From contig NZ_BCQM01000002.1 in assembly GCF_001552075.1 (NCBI RefSeq), positions 186,001 to 250,000 on the forward strand: a stretch of 64,000 nucleotides of DNA, written 5' to 3'. The stretch is from Arthrobacter luteolus NBRC 107841 (GTDB lineage Bacteria > Actinomycetota > Actinomycetes > Actinomycetales > Micrococcaceae). Shown here piece after piece: positions 35,494 through 46,025 of the stretch (its first letter is position 1; the number at the start of each line of letters is the position of its first letter). A program made the translations under genes and the position numbers. A model generated the notes under the pieces. The model was not told where the DNA came from and made no database searches. It worked only from the letters and a program-made list of their open reading frames with translations.

Positions 35494-38400
35494 TGCCCCG
35501 CAGAACCGACCTCAAGTCCGTCCTGGTGATCGGCTCCGGCCCGATCGTTATTGGCCAGGCAGCCGAATTCGACTACTCAGGCACGCAGGCCCTGCGCGTC
35601 CTGAAGGAAGAAGGCCTGCGGGTCATCCTGGTCAACTCCAACCCGGCCACCATCATGACCGACCCGGAGTTCGCCGACGCCACCTACGTTGAGCCGATCA
35701 CCCCCGAGGTGGTCGAGAAGATCATCGCCAAGGAACGTCCCGACGCCGTCCTGCCGACCCTGGGCGGCCAGACCGCGCTGAACACGGCAATTGCCCTGGA
35801 TAAAAACGGTGTGCTGGAGAAGTACAACGTGGAACTCATCGGCGCGAACATCGAAGCCATTGAGCTTGGTGAGGACCGGGAGAAGTTCAAGGGTGTCGTC
35901 GAGCGCTGCGGTGCCGAATCCGCCGAGTCCATCATTGTGCACAGCATGGATGAGGCCTTCGCAGCCGCCGAGAAGCTCGGCTACCCGATGGTCGTCCGTC
36001 CGTCCTTCACCATGGGCGGGCTCGGCTCCGGTCTTGCCTACAACGCGGAAGACCTGCGCCGCATCGCCGGCGCCGGTATCCAGTACAGCCCGACCTCCGA
36101 GGTGCTGCTCGAAGAGAGCATCCTCGGCTGGAAGGAATACGAACTGGAGATGATGCGGGACAAGAACGACAACGTGGTTGTCGTCTGCTCCATCGAGAAC
36201 TTCGACCCGGTGGGCGTGCACACCGGCGACTCCATCACCGTCGCCCCGGCCATGACGCTGACCGACCGCGAATACCAGAAGCTGCGTGACATCGCGATCG
36301 CCGTGATCCGTGAAGTCGGCGTCGACACCGGCGGCTGCAACATCCAGTTCGCCATCGAGCCGGACACCGGCCGCGTCGTCGTGATTGAAATGAACCCCCG
36401 GGTTTCGCGTTCTTCGGCGCTGGCCTCGAAGGCCACCGGTTTCGCGATCGCCAAGATCGCCACCAAGCTCTCGCTGGGCTACACGCTGGATGAAATCCCC
36501 AACGACATCACCAAGAAGACGCCGGCGTCCTTCGAACCGACCCTGGACTACGTCGTCGTGAAGGTGCCGCGGTTCGCGTTCGAGAAGTTCCCGGCAGCGG
36601 ATCCCACGCTGACCACCACCATGAAGTCGGTCGGCGAAGCCATGGCGATCGGCCGCAACTTCACCGAAGCCCTGCAGAAGGCGCTGCGGTCCCTGGAGCA
36701 GAAGGGCGCGCAGCTCACCTTCGACCCGGTGGACCCGGCCGATGTTCCCGGCCTGATCGAGGCGGCCAAGCGGCCCACCACAGACCGCCTGGCCCAGGTC
36801 CAGCAGGCACTGCTGGGCGGCGCCACCAACGAACAGCTTTACGCGGCCACCGGCATTGACCCGTGGTACCTGGACCAGCTTGAACTGATCAATGAGGTCG
36901 CCGAGGAGATCCGCAGCGCGCCCCAGGTCACCGAGGACGTCCTGCGGCTCGCCAAGCGGCACGGCTTCTCCGACGAACAGATCGGGAAGCTGACCAACCA
37001 GTCCGAGTCCGTGATCCGCGGCGTCCGCCATGTGCTGGGCATCCGCCCGGTCTACAAGACCGTGGACACCTGCGCCGCTGAATTCGCTGCCTACACCCCG
37101 TACCACTACTCCTCCTACGACGAAGAGGACGAGGTCGCGGAGCACGCCAAGCCGTCGGTGATCATCCTCGGCTCCGGTCCGAACCGGATTGGGCAGGGCA
37201 TCGAGTTCGACTACTCCTGCGTCCACGCGACCATGGCCCTGCGCGAAGCCGGCCACGAGACCGTGATGATCAACTGCAACCCGGAGACCGTGTCCACGGA
37301 CTATGACATCTCCGACCGGCTCTACTTCGAGCCGCTCACGCTCGAAGATGTGCTGGAAGTCATCTACGCGGAGCAGCGCACCGGCGGTGTGCTGGGCGTC
37401 TTCGTGCAGCTCGGCGGCCAGACCCCGCTGAAGCTGGCACAGGCCCTGGCCGACGCCGGCATCCCGATCCTGGGCACGTCCCCGGAAGCGATCGACCTGG
37501 CTGAACACCGCGGCGCCTTCCAGCGCGTGCTCGATGAGGGCGGCCTCATCGCCCCGAAGAACGGCACCGCCGTATCCTTCGACGACGCGAAGAAGATCGC
37601 CGACGAGATCGGTTACCCCGTCCTGGTCCGCCCGTCCTACGTGCTTGGCGGCCGCGGCATGGAAATCGTCTATGACGAAGCCAACCTCTCCCGCTACATC
37701 ATGAACGCCACGGAAATCACCCCGGACCACCCGGTCCTGGTGGACCGTTTCCTGGAAGACGCAATCGAGATCGACGTTGATGCTCTCTTCGACGGCACCG
37801 ACCTCTACGTCGGCGGCATCATGGAGCACATCGAGGAAGCCGGCATCCACTCCGGCGACTCATCCTGTGTGCTGCCTCCGATCACCTTGGGCACCGATGT
37901 CATCGACCGGGTGGTTGACGCAACCCGTGCGATCGCCTCCGGCGTGGGTGTGCGCGGCCTGATCAACATCCAGTTCGCGCTGGCCTCGGACGTGCTCTAC
38001 GTGATCGAAGCGAACCCGCGTGCCTCCCGCACCGTCCCGTTCGTCTCCAAGGCGACGGGCGTGCAGCTGGCCAAGGCCGCCGCCCTGATCGGCACGGGAA
38101 CCACCATCGCGGAGCTGCGTGCCGCCGGGAAGCTGAAGGCCACCGGCGACGGTTCGGTCCTGCCGCTGGACGCCCCCGTGGCGGTCAAGGAAGCCGTGCT
38201 GCCCTTCAGCCGGTTCCGCACCCCCGAAGGCACTGTCGTCGACTCCCTGCTCGGCCCGGAAATGCGTTCCACCGGTGAAGTCATGGGCATCGACAAGTAC
38301 TTCGACACCGCGTTCGCGAAGTCCCAGGCCGCAGCCAACTCGGCGCTGCCCACGTCCGGTAAGGTCTTCGTCTCGGTCGCCAACCGGGACAAGCGCTCCA

Positions 38401-38789
38401 TCATCATGCCGGTGAAGCTCATGGTGGACCTCGGCTTCGAGATCCTCTCCACGGGCGGCACCGCTGAGGTGCTGCGCCGCAACGGCATCCAGGCGACCAC
38501 CGTCCGCAAGGTCGGCGAAGGCAGCGGACCGGACGGCGAGGGCACCGTGGTGGACCTGATCACCGCGGGCGACATCAACATGGTGATCAACACCCCGTCC
38601 GGCGGCCAGGCCCGCGGCGACGGCTACGAAATCCGGGCCGCCGCCACCTCGATCGGCTGCCCGGTCATGACTACGGTCTCCGAGTTCGGTGCCGCCGTCC
38701 AGGCCATCGAAGCCATGCGTTCCTACGAGTGGGATGTCTGCTCGCTGCAGGAATACGCTGCCAAGCTGCAGGCTTCGGCCGGTGCCTGA
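35493..38789 (+). CDS. carB: Carbamoyl-phosphate synthase large subunit
   Basis: A 1098-residue synthase with two ATP-grasp halves. [21 protein letters not shown] and [20 protein letters not shown] open the two halves; [20 protein letters not shown] and [21 protein letters not shown] are paired pre-ATP-grasp segments; the C-terminal MGS-like allosteric domain includes [19 protein letters not shown] and [20 protein letters not shown]. Conserved sequence begins at ATG 35493; the longer frame overlaps carA. Codon use is ordinary for the window. Confidence 0.98.
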   Translation: MPRRTDLKSVLVIGSGPIVIGQAAEFDYSGTQALRVLKEEGLRVILVNSNPATIMTDPEFADATYVEPITPEVVEKIIAKERPDAVLPTLGGQTALNTAIALDKNGVLEKYNVELIGANIEAIELGEDREKFKGVVERCGAESAESIIVHSMDEAFAAAEKLGYPMVVRPSFTMGGLGSGLAYNAEDLRRIAGAGIQYSPTSEVLLEESILGWKEYELEMMRDKNDNVVVVCSIENFDPVGVHTGDSITVAPAMTLTDREYQKLRDIAIAVIREVGVDTGGCNIQFAIEPDTGRVVVIEMNPRVSRSSALASKATGFAIAKIATKLSLGYTLDEIPNDITKKTPASFEPTLDYVVVKVPRFAFEKFPAADPTLTTTMKSVGEAMAIGRNFTEALQKALRSLEQKGAQLTFDPVDPADVPGLIEAAKRPTTDRLAQVQQALLGGATNEQLYAATGIDPWYLDQLELINEVAEEIRSAPQVTEDVLRLAKRHGFSDEQIGKLTNQSESVIRGVRHVLGIRPVYKTVDTCAAEFAAYTPYHYSSYDEEDEVAEHAKPSVIILGSGPNRIGQGIEFDYSCVHATMALREAGHETVMINCNPETVSTDYDISDRLYFEPLTLEDVLEVIYAEQRTGGVLGVFVQLGGQTPLKLAQALADAGIPILGTSPEAIDLAEHRGAFQRVLDEGGLIAPKNGTAVSFDDAKKIADEIGYPVLVRPSYVLGGRGMEIVYDEANLSRYIMNATEITPDHPVLVDRFLEDAIEIDVDALFDGTDLYVGGIMEHIEEAGIHSGDSSCVLPPITLGTDVIDRVVDATRAIASGVGVRGLINIQFALASDVLYVIEANPRASRTVPFVSKATGVQLAKAAALIGTGTTIAELRAAGKLKATGDGSVLPLDAPVAVKEAVLPFSRFRTPEGTVVDSLLGPEMRSTGEVMGIDKYFDTAFAKSQAAANSALPTSGKVFVSVANRDKRSIIMPVKLMVDLGFEILSTGGTAEVLRRNGIQATTVRKVGEGSGPDGEGTVVDLITAGDINMVINTPSGGQARGDGYEIRAAATSIGCPVMTTVSEFGAAVQAIEAMRSYEWDVCSLQEYAAKLQASAGA

Positions 38790-39657
38790 ACAGCAGGCTG
38801 GCGGCAAGGATATCGCCGTCCCCGGGCGCGCACCCTTCGGTGCGCGCCTGCGGGCGGCCATGGACACCCGCGGCCCGCTGTGCGTCGGAATCGATCCGCA
38901 TCCGGCCCTGCTGGCTGCCTGGGGACTGAACGACGACGCCGCGGGCCTGGAGCGCTTCTCCCTCACGGTGCTGGACGCCGTGGGGGAGCAGGCCGCCGCC
39001 CTGAAACCTCAGGTCGCGCTCTTTGAACGGCATGGCTCGTCCGGCATGGCCGTGCTGGAGAAGCTGCTGGCTGCCTGCACGGACGCCGGCGTGCTGTCCA
39101 TCGCCGACGCCAAGCGCGGGGACATTGGTTCCACCATGGCGGCTTATGCCGATGCATGGCTCCGGGACGGATCCCCGCTGGCGGCCGACTCTGTGACGCT
39201 CAGCCCGTACCTGGGATTCGAGTCATTGCGCCCGGCCCTGGACCTGGCGGCCGGAACCGGCCGCGGAGTCTTCGTCCTGGGACTGACCTCCAACCCGGAG
39301 GGCGCCTCCGTGCAGCACGTTGGTGCTGACCGTTCGGTGGCAGCCCGCATTGTCGACGCAGCTGCCGTGGAAAACTCCGGCTCGGGAACGCTGGGTTCCA
39401 CCGGTCTGGTGATCGGCGCAACCGTTGGCTCCGCGCTGGGCGACCTGGGGATTGACCTGGCCGCCGCCAACGCACCGATTCTGGCGCCCGGGCTCGGTGC
39501 CCAGGGAGCCACCGGCGCGGATTTGCGGAGCACCTTTGGTGCCGCCTACGCCAACGTGCTGGCGACGTCGAGCCGGGACATCCTCAAAGCCGGCCCGGAC
39601 CGGGTGTCGCTGCAGGCCGCGGCGGCACGGACGCTGGAAGGACTGCCGCGCGCATAG
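38782..39657 (+). CDS. pyrF: Orotidine 5'-phosphate decarboxylase
   Basis: A 291-residue type 2 (actinobacterial) OMP decarboxylase. [17 protein letters not shown] opens the barrel and [23 protein letters not shown] carries the catalytic DxKxxD set; [13 protein letters not shown] and [10 protein letters not shown] follow. GTG 38782 overlaps the carB stop by eight bases; an ATG at 38860 would cut the conserved N terminus. Orotate phosphoribosyltransferase (pyrE) and dihydroorotate dehydrogenase (pyrD) are not in the operon, so two steps are encoded elsewhere. Confidence 0.93.
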   Translation: MPEQQAGGKDIAVPGRAPFGARLRAAMDTRGPLCVGIDPHPALLAAWGLNDDAAGLERFSLTVLDAVGEQAAALKPQVALFERHGSSGMAVLEKLLAACTDAGVLSIADAKRGDIGSTMAAYADAWLRDGSPLAADSVTLSPYLGFESLRPALDLAAGTGRGVFVLGLTSNPEGASVQHVGADRSVAARIVDAAAVENSGSGTLGSTGLVIGATVGSALGDLGIDLAAANAPILAPGLGAQGATGADLRSTFGAAYANVLATSSRDILKAGPDRVSLQAAAARTLEGLPRA

Positions 39658-39662
39658 CGGTG

Positions 39663-39684
39663 CCGGCGGGGGTTTCCCCGCCGG
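39663..39684 (+). terminator. Hairpin after pyrF
   Basis: CCGGCGGGG (39663-39671) pairs with CCCCGCCGG (39676-39684) around a four-base loop. No T tract follows, so it may be a weak terminator between the pyr operon and the mihF promoter. Confidence 0.45.
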
Positions 39685-39690
39685 TATCCG

Positions 39691-39719
39691 TTGCAAAGCG
39701 GGACCCTTGCGGATAGGTT
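39691..39719 (+). promoter_or_regulatory. Promoter of mihF
   Basis: TTGCAA (39691-39696), 17-bp spacer, TAGGTT (39714-39719): the best-spaced vegetative promoter seen in the window. Predicted start near 39726, leaving an untranslated leader of about 73 nt before the TTG. Confidence 0.6.
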
Positions 39720-39798
39720 CGGACACTAGCTCAAGTAACCGAAAGACCGCTGGCGGCACCCCGTGCCTAAGCGGTTCGTCTTCGCCCGGGAGAGTCAA

Positions 39799-40116
39799 TT
39801 GAACCTCAAACCACTGACTGAAGAAGAGCGCACCAGGGCGCGGGAGAAAGCCACAGCCGCGCGCACCGTGCGGGCCGACATCAAGTCCAAAATCAAGTCG
39901 GGCGAACTCTCCGTCGAAGAGGTCATCGTTTCGCGTTCCGGCGAGGAAGCGGTGGGCCGGCTGAAGGTGGTTGATCTGCTGCGCGCGCTGCCTGGTGTGG
40001 GGGAGCGCCGCGCAGCTGGAATAATGGCTACCGTGGGTATCGCCCCAACCCGCCGCGTGCGGGGGCTCGGTGTCCACCAGCGCAAGGCGCTGATCGAATT
40101 ATTGGAGTCCGACTAA
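39799..40116 (+). CDS. mihF: Actinobacterial integration host factor (mIHF)
   Basis: A 105-residue basic nucleoid-associated protein. LTEEERTRAREKATAARTVRADIKSKIKSGELS is the N-terminal helix region and VVDLLRALPGVGERRAAGIMATVGIAPTRRVRGLGVHQRKAL contains the helix-two-turn-helix and H2TH-like DNA-binding motif of mIHF/sIHF. TTG 39799 gives the usual NLKPLT start and has GGGAGAG just upstream; a GTG at 39763 would add 12 residues not typical of the family. It lies before gmk and rpoZ, the conserved arrangement. Confidence 0.92.
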   Translation: MNLKPLTEEERTRAREKATAARTVRADIKSKIKSGELSVEEVIVSRSGEEAVGRLKVVDLLRALPGVGERRAAGIMATVGIAPTRRVRGLGVHQRKALIELLESD

Positions 40117-40175
40117 AGCTGTTCCGCTTACCGCGGGCGGCGGCGTCGGACCAACCCTAAACAAGTGAGGTCTAC

Positions 40176-40745
40176 GTGTCGCAACCGCGGCTGACAGTTC
40201 TGGCAGGTCCCACCGCCGTTGGCAAAGGCACTGTGTCCACCTATATCCGGGACAACTATCCCGAGGTCTGGCTTTCCGTTTCCGCTACCACCCGCGCTCC
40301 GCGCCCGGGTGAGGAAAACGGCGTGCACTACTTCTTCGTCACCGCCGAGGAATTTGACGAGCTGGTTGCCGAGGGGCAGATGCTCGAATGGGCCGTGGTC
40401 CACGGGCGCAACCGCTACGGTACGCTGCGGCGCACGGTGGAAGCTGCCATGGCAGACGGACGATCGGTGCTGCTGGAAATCGACCTGCAGGGTGCGCGCC
40501 AGGTCAAGGAGTCCATGCCGGAGGCGAATTTCGTGTTCCTGGCCCCGCCGTCGTGGGATGAAATGGTCCGCCGTCTGGTCGGCCGCGGCACCGAAACACC
40601 CGAAGAGCAGCAGCAACGGCTGGAAACCGCTAAACTGGAACTTGCTGCCGAGTCCGAGTTCAATCACACTGTCATCAACGATGACGTCCAGCGGGCCGCA
40701 GCAGAGCTCGTATCACTCATGGGGATCAGTCCCCGCCCACGCTGA
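40176..40745 (+). CDS. gmk: Guanylate kinase
   Basis: A 189-residue kinase converting GMP to GDP. P-loop [18 protein letters not shown], then [23 protein letters not shown] for GMP binding, [16 protein letters not shown] and [14 protein letters not shown]. The 'AVGKGT' P-loop is the usual actinobacterial variant. GTG 40176. Co-oriented with mihF (59 bp gap) and rpoZ (54 bp gap). Confidence 0.95.
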   Translation: MSQPRLTVLAGPTAVGKGTVSTYIRDNYPEVWLSVSATTRAPRPGEENGVHYFFVTAEEFDELVAEGQMLEWAVVHGRNRYGTLRRTVEAAMADGRSVLLEIDLQGARQVKESMPEANFVFLAPPSWDEMVRRLVGRGTETPEEQQQRLETAKLELAAESEFNHTVINDDVQRAAAELVSLMGISPRPR

Positions 40746-40799
40746 TCTGCTCTGGCGCAGGCGCAACCTACTGACCCGCACGAATACTTTGGAGATCTT

Positions 40800-41060
40800 T
40801 TGTCTACCCAGCCTGAAGGCATTATCAACCCGCCGATCGACGACCTGCTGACGGCCGCCGACTCGAAGTACGCCCTGGTCATCTACGGTGCCAAGCGTGC
40901 CCGCCAGATCAACGCGTACTACTCCCAGCTGCACGAAGGCCTCTTCGAGTACGTTGGCCCGCTGGTGGAAACCAAGCTCAACGAAAAGCCGCTGTCCATC
41001 GCCCTGCGCGAGATCAACGACGGCATGCTGGTCTGCCGCGCCAACGAAACCGCCGAGTAA
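40800..41060 (+). CDS. rpoZ: RNA polymerase omega subunit
   Basis: An 86-residue subunit that helps assemble beta-prime. [38 protein letters not shown] is the conserved core, and [16 protein letters not shown] the C-terminal part. The start is TTG at 40800 after GGAG with a five-base gap. Position between gmk and coaBC is standard. Confidence 0.94.
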   Translation: MSTQPEGIINPPIDDLLTAADSKYALVIYGAKRARQINAYYSQLHEGLFEYVGPLVETKLNEKPLSIALREINDGMLVCRANETAE

Positions 41061-41097
41061 CTAACGGCAGAACCGCTGCAGGGGAGGTAGGGCAGGC

Positions 41098-42417
41098 GTG
41101 CGCATTGTCCTGGGGGTAGGCGGCGGCATCGCCGCCTACAAGTCGGCATCGCTGCTGCGCCTGTTCACGGAGGCCGGACACAGCGTCCAGGTCATTCCCA
41201 CGGAAGCCTCCACCAGGTTCGTTGGCATAGCCACCTGGGAAGCGCTTTCCGGCCACCCGGTCAGCACCTCGGTGTTTGACGCTGTTGACACGGTCAACCA
41301 CGTCCGGCTGGGGCATGAAGCAGACCTGATCGTGGTGGCCCCGGCCACCGCGGACCTCCTCGCGAAGGCGGCCGCCGGCCTGGCCTCCGATCTGCTGACG
41401 AACACGCTGCTGATGGCGCGGGGACCTGTCTTCTTCGCCCCTGCCATGCACACGGAAATGTGGAACCACCCGGCAACCCGGGCCAACGTGGCAACACTGC
41501 GTTCACGCGGCGCCATTGTGATGGAGCCGGCCTCGGGGCGGCTCACCGGCAAGGACTCCGGTCCGGGCCGCCTGCCTGACCCTGAGGACATCTTCGCTGC
41601 AGCCCTCGCCGCCGCCGGAGCAACTGACGGTGAAGCAACTGACGCCGAAAAGTCCGCCGCTGAAATCATGGACCGGGACACTTCGCTGAACAGCGGCCGG
41701 CTCGCCGGCAGGACCGTGACGGTCACAGCCGGCGGCACCCGCGAACCGCTGGACCCGGTGCGTTTCCTGGGCAACCGCTCGTCAGGCAAACAGGGCGCCG
41801 CGATCGCCGAAGCCGCCCTCGCTGCCGGCGCCCGGGTGCGCTTCATCGCCGCCCACATGGAGGTTCCGGTACCCGCTGGCGTCGAACTGGTCCAGGTGGA
41901 AACCGCCCTGGAACTGCGCGATGCCGTCCACCAGGCCGCCGCCGGGACGGACGTCCTGGTGATGTCCGCCGCGGTGGCCGATTTCCGGCCGGGCGAGAAC
42001 GCCGATACCAAAATCAAGAAGCGCGACGACGGCACGGACCCCGTGATCACCCTGGTCCGCAACCCGGATATCCTGCGCGAGGCCGTGCTGCACCGGGCCG
42101 AAGCGGGCACCGGAGCTTCCGCGCGTCCTTTCGTTATTGTCGGGTTTGCCGCCGAAACCGGAGACGGATCCGCCTCCGTCCTGGAATACGGCCGCCGCAA
42201 GCTGGAACGGAAGGGCTGCGACCTGCTGGTGCTGAACCAGGTGGGCCGCTCCCTGGTGTTTGGCCAGGACAACACCGAAGTCCGCATCCTCTCGCCGCAG
42301 GATGGTCCCGGCTTTGAGCCGGAGGCAATTTCCGGCAGTAAAGCCGACGTCGCCCGCCGCCTCATGGAGCGGATAGCCGACCACCTCGACGCGGCAGTGC
42401 CCTCCATTAAGCAATAA
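41098..42417 (+). CDS. coaBC: Bifunctional phosphopantothenoylcysteine decarboxylase/synthetase
   Basis: A 439-residue fusion making 4'-phosphopantetheine for coenzyme A. CoaC part: RIVLGVGGGIAAYKSASLLRLF, catalytic-His region VNHVRLGHEADLIVVAPATADLLAK, and the flap with MHTEMWNHPAT. CoaB part: RTVTVTAGGTREPLDPVRFLGNRSSGKQGAAIAEAALAAGA, then AAVADFRP and a nucleotide site. A 35-residue linker rich in Ala/Glu joins them. GTG 41098 with GGGGAGG upstream. Confidence 0.95.
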   Translation: MRIVLGVGGGIAAYKSASLLRLFTEAGHSVQVIPTEASTRFVGIATWEALSGHPVSTSVFDAVDTVNHVRLGHEADLIVVAPATADLLAKAAAGLASDLLTNTLLMARGPVFFAPAMHTEMWNHPATRANVATLRSRGAIVMEPASGRLTGKDSGPGRLPDPEDIFAAALAAAGATDGEATDAEKSAAEIMDRDTSLNSGRLAGRTVTVTAGGTREPLDPVRFLGNRSSGKQGAAIAEAALAAGARVRFIAAHMEVPVPAGVELVQVETALELRDAVHQAAAGTDVLVMSAAVADFRPGENADTKIKKRDDGTDPVITLVRNPDILREAVLHRAEAGTGASARPFVIVGFAAETGDGSASVLEYGRRKLERKGCDLLVLNQVGRSLVFGQDNTEVRILSPQDGPGFEPEAISGSKADVARRLMERIADHLDAAVPSIKQ

Positions 42418-42479
42418 GAAGCCAAATGACGCTGCTGTGTCCTTGTGTTGCCCAGCTCAGCTGGCGCGCGGCACGGCAG

Positions 42480-42505
42480 GTCCCCGGACAGGGACTGTCC
42501 CCGGA
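42480..42505. promoter_or_regulatory. Repeat cluster over the metK promoter
   Basis: GTCCCCGGA occurs at 42480-42488 and 42497-42505 (17 bp apart), and GGACAG-GGA-CTGTCC (42486-42500) is a perfect inverted repeat between them. The cluster covers the position where a -35 would lie for the metK -10 at 42512. Operator or RNA hairpin; unresolved. Confidence 0.4.
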
Positions 42506-42511
42506 ACGAAG

Positions 42512-42517
42512 TAGAGT
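42512..42517 (+). promoter_or_regulatory. -10 box of metK (leaderless)
   Basis: TAGAGT, six bases (AAACCC), then the GTG at 42524. No Shine-Dalgarno sequence lies in the gap. No consensus -35; the repeat cluster occupies that position. Confidence 0.45.
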
Positions 42518-42523
42518 AAACCC

Positions 42524-43750
42524 GTGACTTCCAGCAATACGCCTGCCCCCGCCGATCCGCGCTCCCTGCGGCTGTTCACCTCCGAGTCCGTGACCGAAGG
42601 CCATCCGGACAAAATCTGTGATCAGATCAGTGACGCCATCCTCGACGGCCTGCTCAAGGCCGATCCCGAGTCCCGCGTCGCCGTGGAAACCCTGGTGACC
42701 ACCGGGCTGGTCCACGTCGCCGGCGAGGTTACCACCGAGGGCTACGTGGAGATCCCTCAGCTGGTCCGCGACACCATCCTTGAGATCGGCTACGACTCCT
42801 CCGCCAACGGCTTCGACGGCGCCCGCTGCGGTGTCTCCGTCTCGATTGGGCAGCAGTCCCCGGAAATCGCGTCACGGGTCTTCAACTCAGTCGAGAACCG
42901 CGCCGGCAGCGCCGTTGATCCCCTCGATGCACAGGGCGCCGGTGACCAGGGCATTATGTTCGGATTCGCCAGCGACGAGACCAGCGTGCTGATGCCCACC
43001 CCGATCTGGTTGGCGCACCGGCTCTCCGAACGGCTGACGCAGGTCCGCAAGGACGGGACGCTGGACTACCTGCGCCCGGACGGCAAGACCCAGGTCACCA
43101 TCGGCTACGACGGGGACAGGCCGGTCTCCGTGGACTCCGTGGTGGTTTCCACCCAGCACGCAGCGGACCTCGATCAGGAACAGCTGCACCAGGACATGAT
43201 CTCCCTGGTTGTTAACCCCGTCCTCGCGGGCACTGAGCTGGACACCTCCAATGTCCGGCACATCATCAACCCGGGCGGCCCGTTCGTGATCGGCGGTCCC
43301 GTGGGGGATGCAGGCCTCACCGGACGCAAGATCATCGTCGACACCTACGGCGGCTTCTCCCGGCACGGCGGAGGCGCGTTCAGCGGCAAGGATCCTAGCA
43401 AGGTGGACCGGTCCGCTGCCTACGCCATGCGCTGGGTTGCCAAGAACGTGGTTGCAGCCGGCCTGGCGCGCCGCGCGGAAATCCAGATCGCCTACGCCAT
43501 CGGCATGGCCCGCCCGGTTGGCATCTACGTGGAGACCTTCGGGACCGAAACCGTCGATCCGATGCGGATCGCGGCGGCCATCAACGAGGTCTTCGACCTG
43601 CGTCCGCTGGGCATCATCAATGCCCTGGACCTGAAGCGCCCCATCTACCAGAAGACCGCAGCCCACGGCCACTTTGGCCGTGAAGAGGAAGGCTTCACCT
43701 GGGAGCGCCTCGATAAGGTCGAGGACCTGCGCAGCTACTTCAGCGCCTGA
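42524..43750 (+). CDS. metK: S-adenosylmethionine synthetase
   Basis: A 408-residue enzyme forming SAM from ATP and methionine. [26 protein letters not shown] is the ATP/methionine site, [15 protein letters not shown] the second signature and [22 protein letters not shown] the phosphate-binding loop. Length is typical. GTG 42524 has no ribosome-binding site but a -10 box exactly six bases upstream. priA follows six bases after the stop codon. Confidence 0.97.
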   Translation: MTSSNTPAPADPRSLRLFTSESVTEGHPDKICDQISDAILDGLLKADPESRVAVETLVTTGLVHVAGEVTTEGYVEIPQLVRDTILEIGYDSSANGFDGARCGVSVSIGQQSPEIASRVFNSVENRAGSAVDPLDAQGAGDQGIMFGFASDETSVLMPTPIWLAHRLSERLTQVRKDGTLDYLRPDGKTQVTIGYDGDRPVSVDSVVVSTQHAADLDQEQLHQDMISLVVNPVLAGTELDTSNVRHIINPGGPFVIGGPVGDAGLTGRKIIVDTYGGFSRHGGGAFSGKDPSKVDRSAAYAMRWVAKNVVAAGLARRAEIQIAYAIGMARPVGIYVETFGTETVDPMRIAAAINEVFDLRPLGIINALDLKRPIYQKTAAHGHFGREEEGFTWERLDKVEDLRSYFSA

Positions 43751-43755
43751 CTCCC

Positions 43756-46014
43756 ATGGGACAGCGGCCGGAAGGAAACGCCCGGGACGGCGAGGCCGTG
43801 CAGCTTTCGCTGCTCCACGGCTTCACGCCGCCGGCGGCTCCGGTCGGCAAGACACAGCCGGCCCCTCACCTGCCCATTGGGCGGGTCCTGCTGGACTCGC
43901 CGCTGCCGCACCTGGACCGGCCCTTCGACTACCTGGTTCCGGCGGAGTACGACGCCGCTGCCCGCCCCGGCGTCCGGGTCAAGGTACGGTTCGGCGGCCA
44001 GGAGCTGGCGGGATATCTCACCGGCCGGCTGGAATCCACAGATACCACCGCACGGCTGATCGCCCTCGGGAAGATTGTGTCGCCGGTTCCGGTCCTGAGC
44101 CCGGAGGTCCTGCTGCTGGCCGAGGCAGTCGCTGCCCGGTATGCCGGTTCCGTGCACGACGTGCTCCGCGTCGCCGTCCCGCCGCGGGTGGCGCGGGTGG
44201 AAAAGGAGTTCGCCGGACGGGTTACACCGGAATCAGTGGAGGTGCCGGATGCTCCGGGCACACCGGACGCTCCGGGCGCACCGGAAACAGTCGAAACACA
44301 GGACGCTCCGGAAACAGCCGAAATACCGGACGTACCGGACGTACCGGCGGCAGCGGACTCTACGCCGGCGGACTCCGGCGAACCCGGCAAGCCCGGCAAG
44401 CCCAGCGAAGCCGAAGAACCCACACCCTTCCGGCGTTACCCGCACGGCCCCCGGTTCCTGGGCCATCTGGCTGCCGGGCACAGTCCCCGTGCCGTCCTGT
44501 CCTCCCTCCGCGGCTACGGACCCGATGCCTGGCCGGCAGAAATTGCCGCCGCCGTCGAAGCGGCCGTGCGCTCAGGCCGCGGCGCCGTCGTGGTGGTTCC
44601 GGACCAGAAGGACCTGGCCCGGGTAATGGCCGCGCTGGAGGACCGCCTGCCGGAGGGCACGGCCGTGCGCCTGACTGCGGAAGACGGTCCAACCCCGCGC
44701 TACCGCAGCTTCCTGCAGCTGCTTCACGGTGATGCCACCGTGGCCGTGGGAACGCGTTCCGCAGCCTACGCGCCGGTGGCGAATCTTGGCCTGGTCTGCA
44801 TCTGGGATGACGGTGATGACCTGCATGCCGAGCAGCGGGCACCGTATCAGCATGCCCGCGACGTCCTGCTGCTGCGGGCAGAAATGGCCGGCGCAGGGAT
44901 GCTCGTGGCATCCCACACCCGCAGCACCGAGGCACAGCGTCTGGTGGAATCCGGCTGGGCCGCGCCCCTCAACGCCGAACGAACGCTGGTCCGCGAATCG
45001 ACGCCGCGCGTTATGAGCACCGCCGACACCTTCAATATGGAGCGTGACCCGCTGGCAGCCCGCGCCCGGATTCCGCATGCAGCGTGGAAGGCTGCCCAGG
45101 ATGGGCTGAAGCGGGGGCCGGTGCTGGTGCAGGTAGCGCGGACCGGTTTTTCACCCGCGCTGTCCTGCCAGGACTGCCGCGAGCCGACCAGGTGCCGCCA
45201 ATGCCGGGGCCCGATGGCCCAGGCAGGCCGCAACGCCCTGCCTTCCTGCCGCTGGTGCGCCCGGCCCGAACCGCGCTGGCACTGCCCGTCCTGCGGCAGT
45301 TTCCGGCTGCGTGCCTCCACCGCCGGGGCTGGACGGACAGCGGAGGAGCTGGGCCGCGCCTTCCCATCAGTGACAGTGGTTTCCTCGGCCGGGGATCACA
45401 TCCGGCCCGAGGTTCCGGACACCCCGGCATTGGTGGTGGCGACGCCCGGAGCCGAACCGGTCGCGCCATCGGGCTACGCTGCCGCGCTGCTGCTGGACGG
45501 TACCGCGATGCTTTCGCGGCAGTCCCTGCACGCGCAGGAAGAAACCCTGCGCCGCTGGTTGACCGCAGCGGCCCTGGTGCGCCCTGCAAGGGACGGGGGA
45601 GTGGTGGTGGTGACAGCTGATGATACGGCCACGGTGGGCCACCTGCTGCGCTGGGACCCGGCGGGCGCCGCAGAACGTGAACTTGCCCTGCGCCGCGAGC
45701 TCGGACTTCCGCCCGCCGTCCGGTATGCCGAGCTGACCGGTTCACGGGAGGGCCTGGAGGGATTTGTGTCCCGGCTTGGCCTGCCGGAACGCGTCCGGAT
45801 CGTGGGCCCCGCGCCGGTGGAGGAACCGCCGTCGTCCCGCGGGGATGATCCCGGCACCCTGAACGGCACCGGCCGCTGGCGGACCCTGTGCTTTTTCCCG
45901 TACGGTGACGCGCCTGCGGTCACTGCGGCCATGCGGGCCGCGAAGGCCGCGCTTTCAGCCCGCCGCACCGGGGATCCCGTGTATGTCCGGGTGGACGGAA
46001 CCGGCGTCCTGTAA
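43756..46014 (+). CDS. priA: Primosomal protein N' (PriA), helicase motifs degenerate
   Basis: A 752-residue replication-restart protein. The N-terminal 3'-DNA-binding domain (LDSPLPHLDRPFDYLVPAEYDAAARPGVRVKVRFGGQELAGYL) and a zinc module with paired CxxC motifs (CQDCREPTRCRQCRGP, then CRWCARPEPRWHCPSCG) are intact. The ATPase motifs are not: no GxTGSGKT is seen, and WDDGDD replaces the DEEH box. This loss is known for actinobacterial PriA, which may act as a scaffold. Residues about 155-225 form a Pro/Glu/Ala-rich insertion. The ATG at 43756 follows metK by six bases. Confidence 0.9.
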   Translation: MGQRPEGNARDGEAVQLSLLHGFTPPAAPVGKTQPAPHLPIGRVLLDSPLPHLDRPFDYLVPAEYDAAARPGVRVKVRFGGQELAGYLTGRLESTDTTARLIALGKIVSPVPVLSPEVLLLAEAVAARYAGSVHDVLRVAVPPRVARVEKEFAGRVTPESVEVPDAPGTPDAPGAPETVETQDAPETAEIPDVPDVPAAADSTPADSGEPGKPGKPSEAEEPTPFRRYPHGPRFLGHLAAGHSPRAVLSSLRGYGPDAWPAEIAAAVEAAVRSGRGAVVVVPDQKDLARVMAALEDRLPEGTAVRLTAEDGPTPRYRSFLQLLHGDATVAVGTRSAAYAPVANLGLVCIWDDGDDLHAEQRAPYQHARDVLLLRAEMAGAGMLVASHTRSTEAQRLVESGWAAPLNAERTLVRESTPRVMSTADTFNMERDPLAARARIPHAAWKAAQDGLKRGPVLVQVARTGFSPALSCQDCREPTRCRQCRGPMAQAGRNALPSCRWCARPEPRWHCPSCGSFRLRASTAGAGRTAEELGRAFPSVTVVSSAGDHIRPEVPDTPALVVATPGAEPVAPSGYAAALLLDGTAMLSRQSLHAQEETLRRWLTAAALVRPARDGGVVVVTADDTATVGHLLRWDPAGAAERELALRRELGLPPAVRYAELTGSREGLEGFVSRLGLPERVRIVGPAPVEEPPSSRGDDPGTLNGTGRWRTLCFFPYGDAPAVTAAMRAAKAALSARRTGDPVYVRVDGTGVL
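44237..44420 (+). repeat. Degenerate short repeats encoding a Pro/Glu-rich insertion in priA
   Basis: Imperfect repeats such as GACGCTCCGG, CCGGACGTA and GGCAAGCCC recur through this interval and encode PDAPG, PETVE, PDVPDVP and GKPGKP units. The encoded segment has no conserved fold and probably is a flexible linker between the DNA-binding and helicase-like domains. Confidence 0.6.
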
Positions 46015-46025
46015 CGGTTTTCCAT

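Noticed and set aside
35577-37850. 757-codon minus-strand frame opposite carB
   Set aside because: Antisense shadow of a highly conserved gene; composition (Gly, Val, Asp, Arg, His) and lack of motifs match other shadows.
42426-42527. A 33-codon ORF (beginning MTLLCPCV) between coaBC and metK, overlapping the metK start as GTGA
   Set aside because: Considered as a regulatory uORF because of its CPC residues and stop-start overlap, but it runs through the metK promoter repeats, has no good initiation signal, and short open frames are common at this GC.
43674-44732. 352-codon plus-strand frame crossing the metK/priA junction
   Set aside because: Arg/Gly/Pro-rich out-of-frame product overlapping two clear genes; no homology recognised.
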